Source of the DNA: Chitinophagales bacterium
Lineage (GTDB): Bacteria; Bacteroidota; Bacteroidia; Chitinophagales; UBA2359
DNA: 64,000 nt
Assembly: GCA_041392475.1 (NCBI GenBank)
Contig: JAWKLZ010000001.1
Span: 3,348,001 to 3,412,000, forward strand
Reading direction: 5' to 3'
Part shown: piece after piece, positions 53,653 through 63,900 of the stretch
Layout of the letters: each line of letters opens with the position of its first letter
How positions within the stretch are numbered: position 1 is the first letter of the stretch
The notes under the pieces: model-generated
Told to the model about the DNA's origin: nothing
The model's input: the letters and a program-made list of their open reading frames with translations, nothing else
The model's database searches: none
Program-made: the position numbers and the translations under genes

Positions 53653-55179
53653 TTATTTATACACATTTACTTGAAAAACAAACTTTTTAATAATTTTGGC
53701 TTGTTCAGTAAGCGGCAAGCTCGCCAACCGATTTGTCTTGGATAAGTTGGATTGTGTTCCCAATATGTCGATCAAATTCATGGCATTGCGTACCTTGATA
53801 GCATAAGAAGCACTTTCAGTATCGTTGTGACGTGCTTTGATAATACCAATCAATGCGCCATCTTTGTCAAATAAAGGTCCACCACTGTTGCCACCGTAGA
53901 TAGACATTCCTATTTGATAGGTTGCCAAATTGCCTTTATAGCCACTCAACGAGCTGATAATGCCATCCGCTAATTTAACTTCCTTCCCCATCGTACTGCT
54001 TAGGGGATATCCCAATGTAAAGACAAATTCTCCTACTTCTGATGTTTCTGTTTTCAAAAAATAAGGAATTTCTTCCAATCCGTGAAAATACGGATCTTCA
54101 ATTTTAATAATCGCTAAATCATTTGCAGCATCCTCCTTGACCACAACAGCATTGTAAACATTGCCATTTAGCTCCGCCTCTACTCTTGTTGATTCTTTGA
54201 TGAGGTGATGGCTAGTAAGCAAGTATCCCGAACGTGATACGGCAAAGGCAGTACCAGAAGCAGATATCAAATCACTTGTGCGGACTTCATTGCTTCGTAC
54301 TCTAAAATATTCGTAAGTATTGTTATTGTCCTTAAAGCTCAAAATCAACATCTTGTTTTTGTCTATACTCACAAACGCATTGGTATTGATTACTTTATGG
54401 GGTAATCTCCAGCTTGCCGTATGATAAGCATTCTCGCCCTTAGGATTTATTTGTCCCATTAGTTCACCCTCTTCCCAATCTTTGTAGTTCGTAGCACCAC
54501 TTAGATAGACTACATCATAACTACCCATCTTATTTTTGACTACACCAATCCTATATGCACTTTTATTGGCATGTTTGCCCAACTTTTTTTCGTATTTCCC
54601 TTCTACTGGGTCGGTTGTGTTTTCAAATCGGTGTCCCAAACCAGCCTCATTGTAAGGAGTCATGCTTGCTTTTGGCAATCTCAAGCTCTGGTATTCTTGA
54701 TACGTGACAGGTTGACTGTACATTTTAGTCCATAGACTATAAAATTCTTGTAGGCTTGTACTTCCTTTAGAAACTATTGCAGCAGGCGCATGGAATGTGA
54801 AAGTATCTCCCAAGCAAGAAGTGAAACGAAGAGAATGATTGGTAAAGGATTGTTCGGTAGGTTGCATTTCAACTTTTACCCGTACAATATCGCAGAAAGA
54901 GGCTACGGAGTTGAATACCTGCTCTCTTTGAGAAGAAGTAATTGCCACACTCTTGATACCCAATTGTTGAATATAATACACCAACTGGGCTACAATGGCA
55001 TTATTACCTTCATCTACTTTTTGCTGAAGCTCATCCGAAAGTTCTAAGATGGCAACATTTACGCCACTCAAAAAATCATGGATAGCTAAATTAGGATTAG
55101 AATTCTCTACCTTAATTTCTTGGGCATTGATGAATAAAGTGTGGATTAAACAGAAAAGTAAAAAGTAAACATTTTTCAT
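53653..55179 (-). CDS. Secreted trypsin-like (S1C) serine protease
   Basis: The 508-residue protein has a signal peptide (FLLFCLIHTLFINA), an N-terminal domain of about 290 residues matching that of the gene at 36436 (LSGVNVAILELSDELQQKV, FCDIVRVKVEM, YDVVYLSGATNYKDWEEGELMGQI) and a chymotrypsin-fold domain. The triad is complete: His325 (LLTSHHLIKE), Asp354 (ANDLAIIKI) and Ser432 (GGNSGGPLFD). It has no PDZ domain, unlike DegP. It probably cuts proteins in the periplasm or outside. The pair with the His-less paralogue suggests duplication and specialisation. Confidence 0.85.
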   Translation of the reverse strand: MKNVYFLLFCLIHTLFINAQEIKVENSNPNLAIHDFLSGVNVAILELSDELQQKVDEGNNAIVAQLVYYIQQLGIKSVAITSSQREQVFNSVASFCDIVRVKVEMQPTEQSFTNHSLRFTSCLGDTFTFHAPAAIVSKGSTSLQEFYSLWTKMYSQPVTYQEYQSLRLPKASMTPYNEAGLGHRFENTTDPVEGKYEKKLGKHANKSAYRIGVVKNKMGSYDVVYLSGATNYKDWEEGELMGQINPKGENAYHTASWRLPHKVINTNAFVSIDKNKMLILSFKDNNNTYEYFRVRSNEVRTSDLISASGTAFAVSRSGYLLTSHHLIKESTRVEAELNGNVYNAVVVKEDAANDLAIIKIEDPYFHGLEEIPYFLKTETSEVGEFVFTLGYPLSSTMGKEVKLADGIISSLSGYKGNLATYQIGMSIYGGNSGGPLFDKDGALIGIIKARHNDTESASYAIKVRNAMNLIDILGTQSNLSKTNRLASLPLTEQAKIIKKFVFQVNVYK

Positions 55180-55590
55180 GAGCTGGGGCTTTTAGAGTCC
55201 AAAAATAAAAGGTGGGGTTAATTCTGTTGGTAATATTAAAGACAAAAAACTTACCAAAATTCTTTGGAATATTCACCCAAAGCCATATGAGAAATGCCAA
55301 TATTAGACGTTTTACACTGAAAGTCAATACTTTACTCCAAAAAAATCTTACACAAAAAATTACATTAGTATTACAAAAACTTGCTCATTCCTTTCTTATT
55401 CTTGATTGACATTTCGTTACATAAATGATTGATAATCAAAACTAAAATTGGGTTACAAAAAAACATAAGATATGAACAGACTCATTTTTAAGACAATAGG
55501 ATGCCTCATAAAACCAACAAAGCCTTGACTGATAGCATCCTATCGGCCAAGGCTTTGTTGTTCCAAACATGAACAAAAATAATTACTCAA
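55180..55590. other. Intergenic region with promoter box and terminator hairpin
   Basis: At 55200-55207 the minus strand reads TATTTTTG (TAnnTTTG), about 21 bp before the protease ATG. At about 55515-55561 a long imperfect hairpin, CAACAAAGCCTTG with CAAGGCTTTGTTG and inner CTGATAG/CTATCGG pairs, lies just after the PspC gene stop and probably ends that transcript. The interval between has no convincing gene. Confidence 0.6.
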
Positions 55591-58053
55591 CTATTCAATA
55601 TTTACCTTTGTAAGGTGTGCTGCACCATTGGTTTCGCTGCGAACTTCGCTAGGTGAACCTACATACAGCATTTGGCTTGCACCCGATAAGTCTGCATCCA
55701 AACTATTCTCTACTCTTAGATGTGCATTGCTTGCGCCCGACAATTCTGCCTCCACATCCGTTGCTTCAAAATCGTAGGCATTCATGGTAGATGCACCAGA
55801 AAGCTCCAAAAACATTTTTTGGCTACTACCCACCAAATTCAAACTACTTGCGCCAGACATATCGACCACCAATTTCTCCGAATTTACCGAAGCATTGCAG
55901 TCACTTGCGCCCGAAATATCGAAGGAAAGCGTTTCTGCACTGAAATCTTTAACTATGGCGTGACTTGTGCCAGTCAATTCTAATTCAGACAGGTTAGGCA
56001 TTGTCAAGTGTAGGTCTAATTTGCCGTTATTATGCGACTTGGAGAAAAACGACCATTTGCTATTCATAGACACCTCTAGGGTTTTTCCACCTTTATCTAT
56101 GTTTACTTTTTCCAAATTTTCGTCGCTTTCATGGCTCACCAAAGTAACCTCAAAATTTTCGCCTTGCTGTACATACACATTGAAGCTACCAGAAATGTCC
56201 AATTCAGTAAAATCAGCAAAATCATAGGTTTTGGTATGGTCACTTGCTGAAATATTTGGAATCAAAAAAGCATCATCACCTAACGATTTAGCCGATACAC
56301 TTGGATAATTCATTGCAGTATTTTCTTGTGTTTCATCTGCTTCAAATTCGTAATCGTCTATGCTGTCCGCTTTCCACTCCTTCAACCCTTCTTCGGTCAT
56401 TAGCCATGTTTTGCCGACCATATCACCATCATAGGTATCAGTTACATTTTTCACATCGTAAATCACCTCATACCTATCTCCATACATGGATTCATCGAAG
56501 TAAACCGCTTTGCCAACAGGTACTTTTAGGGTGATGTGATACCTTTGAAAACGCCATTTATCGGATTTATCAATTTTGTAGTAAGGACTGACATACAGTG
56601 TTTCGCCATCCAACTCTGTTTGATGGACAATGTTCTCTGCAATTTTTTGTGCTGTTGAAGTGCTTCCTCCTCTTGCAGAAACTTTTTTGACAATTTCAAA
56701 ATTATCTGTTTCACTCTTTTCAACATCGAGTTGGACTTTTTCTACATAAATAGCTCCTGAACCACTGTCGAAAATCACATCTCCAAAACGCATATCCGGC
56801 AAATCAAGCTCCAAAGGTGTTCCCCCGTGTTGATGTCCATGAGCATTTTCCTCATTTTTCAAGTTGGTATAATAGCCATCTTCCAATACATTCAAATGTA
56901 AAACTTGAGCATGAACATCCAAAGGTTCAGCAGGAATAACTATTTGACTTCGAGAAGAAAAATTGTTGTCGTAAGTAGTACCGCCAACTGCAATTAGACT
57001 CACCAAACTCAACACCCACAAAAACCCCAATCCTCTTGCCCAACTTGCTGACTGCAAACGCACATTGAAGGAACGACGCAAAACTGCATAGCTGATAAAA
57101 AGTATGGGAATACCGATTAAAAAGGCCGTACTAATAGATACGAGGGTTAGCGGTAGAGAAGAAGAAAATACAAATGTGACAAAAAACTTAGAAAAGGCGA
57201 ATAGGCTACCAATAATAGCTATCAGCGCAGTACCCAAAGAAATGAGCATGATGACACCGAGAAAAATCAGAAATGCCTTCAATACAGAGCCGCCCGCTTT
57301 AAACACCTTTGGGGCGGCTGTTTTTACTTCTTTTGTCGCCTGTTTAAAAAAAAACTTCGTTTTTTGTCCGTTCTCGCTTTTGCTAAAATCTTCGAGCGTG
57401 TTTTTGAGATTGTCCAATCCCTCTTTCACCGTCTTTTCGATATTAGAAACATTGATGGGTTCGCCACGCATAGCAAGTTTTTGAGCAGGCGTTTTGGCTT
57501 CTGGCACTATCGCCCACAACAGAATGTAAGGTAAAACACCCCAACCACCTGTAAAGAAAGAAACAGCAAATGCAATGCGAATCCATATCGGATCTTCAAT
57601 GCCAAAATAATCGCTCAAACCTGCACACACACCCCCCATAAAGGCTTCATCAGGATTTCGGTACAAGCGGCGACTTTTTTTGCGGTTATTTGCCCGTTCG
57701 CCCTTTGGCACATCTGTTGTCGAATTGCTACCATCGCCATCGACACCCGCAGTTTCATAGACATGTGCCTGTGCATGACCCGCCTCTGGCTCATCAAACT
57801 GATCTGGTAAGCCCATAATGTTGATAACGTGTGCTACATCAGAAGGCAATATTACCTGCCGCCTACTTGTCGAGAGTGCCTCTTGAAACATCTCCGCAAC
57901 ACGGGCTTCAATGTCTTCGAGAATTTCGTCTGCTCCTTCCTCATTGGAGAAATGTCGGTTAATAGAGTTAAGATAGCCTTCCAATCTGGTGAAAGCATCT
58001 TCTTCTATGTGGAAAAATATACCGCCTAAATTGATGCTAACTGTTTTGTTCAT
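55591..58053 (-). CDS. PspC domain protein with DUF2807 adhesin-like C-terminus
   Basis: The 820-residue protein has an N-terminal helical part (FHIEEDAFTRLEGYLNSINRHF), a PspC domain at about 127-185 (LYRNPDEAFMGGVCAGLSDYFGIEDPIWIR, PYILLWAIVPEA), three or four membrane helices to about 355 and a long outer part. This ends in a DUF2807 beta-helix at about 615-820 with repeated SGAS turns (DISGASDCNASV, DMSGASSLNLVG, ELSGASTMNAYD). It is the standard Bacteroidota PspC/DUF2807 envelope protein controlled by PadR. It overlaps the padR gene by 17 bp. Confidence 0.92.
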   Translation of the reverse strand: MNKTVSINLGGIFFHIEEDAFTRLEGYLNSINRHFSNEEGADEILEDIEARVAEMFQEALSTSRRQVILPSDVAHVINIMGLPDQFDEPEAGHAQAHVYETAGVDGDGSNSTTDVPKGERANNRKKSRRLYRNPDEAFMGGVCAGLSDYFGIEDPIWIRIAFAVSFFTGGWGVLPYILLWAIVPEAKTPAQKLAMRGEPINVSNIEKTVKEGLDNLKNTLEDFSKSENGQKTKFFFKQATKEVKTAAPKVFKAGGSVLKAFLIFLGVIMLISLGTALIAIIGSLFAFSKFFVTFVFSSSLPLTLVSISTAFLIGIPILFISYAVLRRSFNVRLQSASWARGLGFLWVLSLVSLIAVGGTTYDNNFSSRSQIVIPAEPLDVHAQVLHLNVLEDGYYTNLKNEENAHGHQHGGTPLELDLPDMRFGDVIFDSGSGAIYVEKVQLDVEKSETDNFEIVKKVSARGGSTSTAQKIAENIVHQTELDGETLYVSPYYKIDKSDKWRFQRYHITLKVPVGKAVYFDESMYGDRYEVIYDVKNVTDTYDGDMVGKTWLMTEEGLKEWKADSIDDYEFEADETQENTAMNYPSVSAKSLGDDAFLIPNISASDHTKTYDFADFTELDISGSFNVYVQQGENFEVTLVSHESDENLEKVNIDKGGKTLEVSMNSKWSFFSKSHNNGKLDLHLTMPNLSELELTGTSHAIVKDFSAETLSFDISGASDCNASVNSEKLVVDMSGASSLNLVGSSQKMFLELSGASTMNAYDFEATDVEAELSGASNAHLRVENSLDADLSGASQMLYVGSPSEVRSETNGAAHLTKVNIE

Positions 58054-58420
58054 GATTTGGAATATTTTGAGTAGTTATGATTGTTGTTGTTGAATGAACG
58101 GTGCTAACCAGCTGATTCCAAGTAATCTTTAGTTCATTTTTAAAGGCTGTGCCATCTTGGGTTAGGCTATAATATTTGCGCGGAGGACCTTCGCCAGATT
58201 CTACCCAACGATAAGTAATCAAACCTATCTTTTTTAAACGAGTAAGAAGCGGATACAGTGTACCATGTACAACAATCATATCATTTTCTTCCAATGCGTC
58301 AATGATCGTTTTTGCGTACATTTCTTTCTCGCTCAATAAGGATAAAATACAAAACTCCAGGATTCCCCTTCGCATTTGTGCCTTTGCATGATCCAGTTTT
58401 TCTATGATTTTTTGATTCAT
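58037..58420 (-). CDS. PadR family transcriptional regulator
   Basis: The 127-residue protein has the PadR winged-helix features: LEFCILSLLSEKEMYAKTIIDAL, then the wing VVHGTLYPLLTRLKKIGLITYRWVESGEGPPRKYYSLTQDG and a helical C-terminus. PadR proteins repress envelope- or drug-response genes and let go when a signal is sensed. It heads the operon with the PspC/DUF2807 gene, so it probably controls that gene and itself. Confidence 0.93.
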   Translation of the reverse strand: MNQKIIEKLDHAKAQMRRGILEFCILSLLSEKEMYAKTIIDALEENDMIVVHGTLYPLLTRLKKIGLITYRWVESGEGPPRKYYSLTQDGTAFKNELKITWNQLVSTVHSTTTIITTQNIPNHEQNS

Positions 58421-58442
58421 GTCATTTGTTTATAATGATTTC

Positions 58443-58467
58443 AAGGTACTATGCAATACAAGGTACT
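58443..58467. promoter_or_regulatory. Candidate PadR operator
   Basis: Two AAGGTACT copies 17 bp apart (58443-58450, 58460-58467) form an imperfect palindrome, GTACTATG-CAATA-CAAGGTAC, 23-48 bp upstream of the padR start. A third AAGGTACT lies at 58547-58554. This resembles the GTAC-centred sites found before padR-pspC operons, but binding is inferred. Confidence 0.5.
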
Positions 58468-58682
58468 GTATTTATTTTGTAGAACCAATAGTTCATTCAA
58501 AAAGTTCCACGGAAAAGCATCTTTTTTCAAAAAATTAACTTTTTTTAAGGTACTATGTGGCATTATAGTAGCTGCTTTAGCCTACTAACATCTATTGCCA
58601 CTCCAAAAGTTCCCCTTCAATCTTCAATTTTTGAATGGCAAGCAAAATTATTTATTCAACTCTACAAAACCCCAAAACAAAA

Positions 58683-60443
58683 TCACAAAGCCCCAATCTC
58701 CATCACATACTCTTCAAAGCGTTCTCGTTCCACAGCCGATTTGTTTTTGATTTTTGCTCGGTAGTTGTAAATCGTATTGACTGAATAACGCAGAAAGTTT
58801 GCAATCTTATTGCTGTCACTGATTCCCAAGCGAATTAGTGCAAATATCCGCAATTCTGTGTTGAGTAGTTCTCCTTTTTTAAGTGGAATCTTTTTATCTT
58901 CTTCCAAAAGCGCATTGAACTTTTCCACAAAATCTGGATACAAACGCAGAAAAGCATTGTCAAAATTGGTGTAAAAATCCCTCAATTCTGACTTTATAAA
59001 TGCATTTGGTTCAGTCAGTTTCACCAAATCGCTGTATTGTTTGGTCAGCATCTTGTTGCGAACTATTTTGCGGTAATTTTCCAACTTGTCAATATAGGCA
59101 GCACATTGATTCAAAAAATGCCCAATGTATTCTTCCTTGATATAATTGGCTTCTTGGAGCTGATTATTGACTTCATTTAGGCGAACATTCGATTGCTGCA
59201 ATTCTTGGTTCAGTTCATTGGATCGCCTATTCGATTCGTTGAGTTGTTGATTGGATTCATTCAATTGGTGATTGGTCAATTGCAGCGCATGATTCAGCTC
59301 ACTCAATTGCCCATTTGCTTGTTCGAGTTCTTGGTTGAGTGAATACAGGTTTTTACGTGCATAGGCCAGTTTTCTCATTTGCAGATAAATGTATGCCAAA
59401 GCAATAATGAGTAAGATAGAAATGGCAGTAATGACAGCAAGCGCAAAACTCAATTCATTCTTTTGCTTTTTAATTTGCAGTTCATATGCATTTTTGATAA
59501 TGGGATAGACCTTCGATATTTCAATTTTACGCAGTCGAGCATTGTAAAAATTGGCATCCTCTAAGGCATATTCTATGTATTTGTTGGCACGATTGATTTG
59601 CCCTTCTTGGTACAACAAAATGGCGAGACTGGTCAAGGAGGCGTTTTCTTTCACAACTGCTTGTATATCCGAGATGGCAGATAAAATTAAGTATTTCTTT
59701 TGAAAAGAGGATTCACCTTTGCGCTCATAAATACTTGCCAACGTACCCGCAGCCCTCGCATAAAAAGCTGTTCCAAAGGTCAATCGGTGTTCACACAAAT
59801 CCACGTATATCCGCTCTGCTTCTTGAAGCCTGCCCTCTTCAAATGCCAAGAAACCTGCCTCCAATAAGTAAGAATCCGAATCGAATGGAACGGATTGCAG
59901 CAGCGAATCTTGGTAAAGTTTTGTTTTGGTATGATAATCAGGAGCATATTTTTCATTCAGTGTATATTCATACAGTTTTTGATAGGCTTGTTTATATGTG
60001 TAATAATAATAGTATAACCAATCCTCTTTTAATTGATTTTTCTGAATCGTTTGCATAGTTTCAATAGATTCATGTGGCATCCCTGTTGTGGTAAGGATAG
60101 CGGACAAATCTAACTTTGCTTCAATCATCCGTTCTACACCATTGAAGGAAGGGGCTAAATTCAGATTGGCATAGATATAATGCAAGGCAGAATCGAAGTT
60201 GTATTTTTTGTATTCTTCATACAACTCGTCATTCAATTGGTAGATTTCGATAGATGAATTCTGCGGGTTTTCCAGTTGTTTTTTCAGCCCATTGATTCGT
60301 AGTTGTTTGGCTGCAATATAAGTATCTCGTTGTTGAATGGTTTGGTCGAGTTTAATCAGTAGTGAATCAATGTTGGTTTGACTCCAAAGATAGAGGTTAT
60401 TGAAGTAAAGAAATACACACAATATGGTAAGCTTTTTTAGCAT
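58683..60443 (-). CDS. DUF6377-type TPR transcriptional regulator
   Basis: The 586-residue protein has a signal or anchor at the N-terminus (LTILCVFLYFNNLYLWSQ), TPR-like helices to about 320 (NDELYEEYKKYNFDSALHYIY, GFLAFEEGRLQEAERIY), one membrane helix near 340-360 (LAVITAISILLIIALAYIYLQ), a long heptad coiled coil (LSELNHALQLTNHQLNESN) and a C-terminal LuxR-like helix-turn-helix (RIFALIRLGISDSNKIANFL, then SVNTIYNYRAKIKNKS). This is the DUF6377 family of one-component membrane regulators that sit next to SusC/SusD loci. It is divergent from the SusC gene and probably controls it. Confidence 0.88.
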   Translation of the reverse strand: MLKKLTILCVFLYFNNLYLWSQTNIDSLLIKLDQTIQQRDTYIAAKQLRINGLKKQLENPQNSSIEIYQLNDELYEEYKKYNFDSALHYIYANLNLAPSFNGVERMIEAKLDLSAILTTTGMPHESIETMQTIQKNQLKEDWLYYYYYTYKQAYQKLYEYTLNEKYAPDYHTKTKLYQDSLLQSVPFDSDSYLLEAGFLAFEEGRLQEAERIYVDLCEHRLTFGTAFYARAAGTLASIYERKGESSFQKKYLILSAISDIQAVVKENASLTSLAILLYQEGQINRANKYIEYALEDANFYNARLRKIEISKVYPIIKNAYELQIKKQKNELSFALAVITAISILLIIALAYIYLQMRKLAYARKNLYSLNQELEQANGQLSELNHALQLTNHQLNESNQQLNESNRRSNELNQELQQSNVRLNEVNNQLQEANYIKEEYIGHFLNQCAAYIDKLENYRKIVRNKMLTKQYSDLVKLTEPNAFIKSELRDFYTNFDNAFLRLYPDFVEKFNALLEEDKKIPLKKGELLNTELRIFALIRLGISDSNKIANFLRYSVNTIYNYRAKIKNKSAVERERFEEYVMEIGAL

Positions 60444-60975
60444 AATCGACTCATTTGTATCTTACCGTATTTATCAAACGGCATTTATTTCAGTTTTAAG
60501 CCAAAATAGTGAATTTTATGAAATAACGCTACTAAAATCTCTCCTTTTCACTTTTTGCGCATCCACTTTTATATTTATCCCACTAATCCTTTAGTGAGCT
60601 ATAAATCAGTAGCATAACTATTTTTCTAACAAATAAACATCCACTTTTTTCTACCCTACTTTTAATAAAGTTTCATTTCGCTTCAATGCTTGTTAAATTT
60701 GCAGACTAGCAACTTGCATCTGAAAAGTTAATTTTTTATTGATAACTTTGTTAGGTAGCGATACAACCCTTATCCATTTTTTTCATTCTTGGAATAAAGC
60801 GTCTATTTTCCATTTTTTGGTTGCTCTAAACTCCTACCTAAAACGACCATATAAATTCTAGTTGTCAAAAAAATGAGTGCCTATGCCCAACCTCGGTTGC
60901 AGTAGCATACGCAATGCATAGCAAACAAATAAAATAAACATTTTTATAAACTTTACTAAATACAGAGTAGAAATT
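60444..60975. other. Divergent regulatory region between DUF6377 and SusC genes
   Basis: This 530-bp, AT-rich interval contains two TAnnTTTG-type boxes on the plus strand, TAAATTTG (60694-60701) and TAACTTTG (60743-60750, with a TTG 26 bp upstream). These may drive susC with a 5' leader of about 220-270 nt. No gene is seen. Confidence 0.45.
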
Positions 60976-63900
60976 ATGAAGCTTAAATTACTTACAAACT
61001 TATTACTAGTGCTGATATTGCTGGTTTTTGGCCAGTTTGCCTATGCACAAAGTACCATCAGTGGCACGGTAACGGACGGCGATACCAATGAACCCTTAAT
61101 TGGTGCCAACATTGTGATACCTACTACCACCACAGGTACGATTACAGATCTTGACGGACAGTATTCACTCACTGTACCAGAAGGTACAAGCCAATTACAG
61201 TTTTCTTTCATTGGCTACCAATCTCAAATCATTGACATTGAAGGAAAAAATTCTATTGACATTACCTTAAGGCCTGGTAAAGATCTGGCAGAAGTCGTGG
61301 TCGTGGGTTATGGTTCTGTTAAGAAAGAAGACGTAACAGGTGTCGTTAGCACGGTTTCGAGCGAAGACTTCAATTCGGGAGCCATTGTTTCGCCCGAACA
61401 ATTATTGACAGGTAAGATTGCTGGTGTTCAGATTATTGGCAACAATGGAGAACCTGGTGGACAGACAGCAATTCGAATTAGAGGAGGTACTTCTATCAAT
61501 GCAGGCAATGAACCTTTGATTGTGATTGATGGTATTCCGATAGACAACAAAGCACACGATCCAGGAGGTTTTGCTAAAGGTAGAAACCCCTTGAACTTCT
61601 TGAATCCAGACGATATCGAAACCTTCACCGTGTTGAAAGACGCTTCTGCTGCTGCCATTTATGGTTCGAGAGGGGCAAATGGTGTCATCATGATTACGAC
61701 CAAAAAAGGCAAAGCAGGTCAGAAAGGTAAAGTAGATTACCACGCTTATGTTAGCACTTCTAAATTATCGAATGACAAAACAGGTATGCTCACTGCTGAT
61801 GAATTTCGCAATGTAGTAACATTTGCCAAACCACAAGCACTTGAAGCTCTTGGAAGCAGCAATACTGATTGGTATAGTCAAACGCTTCAAGATGGCAAAG
61901 GACAAAATCATTCTTTGAGTTTCACAGGAGGAGCAGAAAATCTGGGTTACCGCTTATCAGGAAGTTATCAAAATATTGAAGGAATCGTGAGAGGTTCTGA
62001 AACACAAAGAACCAGTTATTCTGCCAACATTAACCAATCATTGTTCAACAATAAATTGGATGTAAATACCAGTTTGAAGGGTTCTTTTACCAAAGATCTA
62101 TACGATGTTGGAGTAGTGGGAAGTGCTTTGAGTTTTGATCCCACTCAACCTGTTTTAGATCCAACAAATACTGAATTTGGTGGATATTTTGAGTATGGCA
62201 ACATCAATGCGCCAAGAAATCCTATATCTGGAATCGAGCAGGTGAAAACTTCTGGTAAAACTTTCAGAAATATTGGTAGTTTGGCATTAGACTTGTACGG
62301 ATTTGATTATGATAGAGTTATGTGAAAAGTGATTTGTTGTGTGCAATTATTTTCCTCTTGAAAAACATTTGTTATAATCAAAATATAGGACTCTTTTTCA
62401 AAACATTTGTTTATGAGTGTTTTAAGCATAAAATAATAAATCATTAAATATTTTCAATAATTTATTATTCACTGATTATCGAGCCGAACAAGTCTATTGA
62501 ACTATAAATTTGACGATTTAATCAACGGCCTGAGTGCCAAATTAAATTTGGCTTACGACATCGCAAATATTGAAAGAAAAAAATTCCAACCTACGACTTA
62601 TGTAAACCAAAGTGTTTCAGATATAGATGGAGAGTTCCGTTCTGAAAATGCCACTCGAACCAGTGGTTTATTGGAAACTTACCTCAACTACAAAACCAAT
62701 TTGGGAGATAATCACACCATTGATTTGACAGGAGGATACTCTTACCAAGAATGGGCTGAGGAGTATGCTTTCTTTAGAGGTGTAGATTTGACCACTGATG
62801 TCTTTGGCATCAAGAATGCGAGAGCAGCTACCCGATTTTTGGATGTGGGTGACACCAACTTAGAGAACAAATTGATTTCTTTCTTCGGACGCTTGAACTA
62901 CACGGTTATGGATCGTTACTTGTTCACCGTAAACTTCCGCCGAGACGGTTCTACCCGATTTGGACCAGACAACAGATGGGGTAATTTCCCTTCTTATGCC
63001 TTCGCTTGGCGCATTATGCAGGAAGATTTTGCATCAGGATTGGCCAATACTTTTTCTGATTTGAAATTGAGAGTAGGATATGGAACAATTGGTAATCAAG
63101 AAATTCCAAACTTTGCATACTTGGCCAAATACCGCTTGAGTCAGTCAGATGCGACCTATCAATTTGGAGATGATTTTATCTCTACTGCTCGACCTGACGG
63201 TTACGATCCTGGTTTGAAATGGGAAGAAACTACAACCCTCAATGTAGGTGTAGATTTTGGAGTTGCGAATGGTCGAATCAGTGGTTCAATTGAATACTAC
63301 AAAAAAACAACAGACGACTTACTATTCACTGTAACTGTACCCGCAGGTACCAACCTTACTGACCGAGTATTGACCAACATCGGTAAAGTCGAAAACAGAG
63401 GAATTGAAGTGGCTTTGGATGCTTATGTCATCAATACAGCTGATTTGTCTTGGAACGTAGGCGTGAATGCTGCAAGAAATTCCAATGAAGTATTGGCGAT
63501 TGACCGTGTGGATGGTCAAGGTCTTTTGACAGGTAATATTTCTGGTGGTGTGGGTAACAATATCCAAATCAACCAAGTAGGCTCACCTGTTCGTTCGTTC
63601 TATGTATTCCAACACAAACTGGACGCAAGTGGTAACCCTCTTAGAGACGGTGTGGACCACAACGAAGACGGAATTGCCAACAATGCTGACATCTACGAAG
63701 ATTTGAACAACGACGGTATGGTAAACGATTTGGACAAACGCATTTATGAAAAACCTGCTCCTGATTGGATTTTTGGTTTAACTTCCAGCGTTAATTACAA
63801 AGGCATAGACTTAGGTTTTACGCTACGTGCCAATGTTGGAAACTTTGTTTACAACAACAATGCGTCAAATAGAGGATATCTTGACAGAATTAATGAACTA

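Noticed and set aside
60976..62325. A complete 449-residue TonB plug protein
   Set aside because: The barrel continues in the same frame after a 205-bp element with inverted ends and TA duplication, so the stop belongs to the insertion.
62290..62494. The SusC insertion as a derivative of the IS at 48034
   Set aside because: End sequences and target duplication differ (TA and GACTTGT versus an 8-bp duplication and CTGATT).
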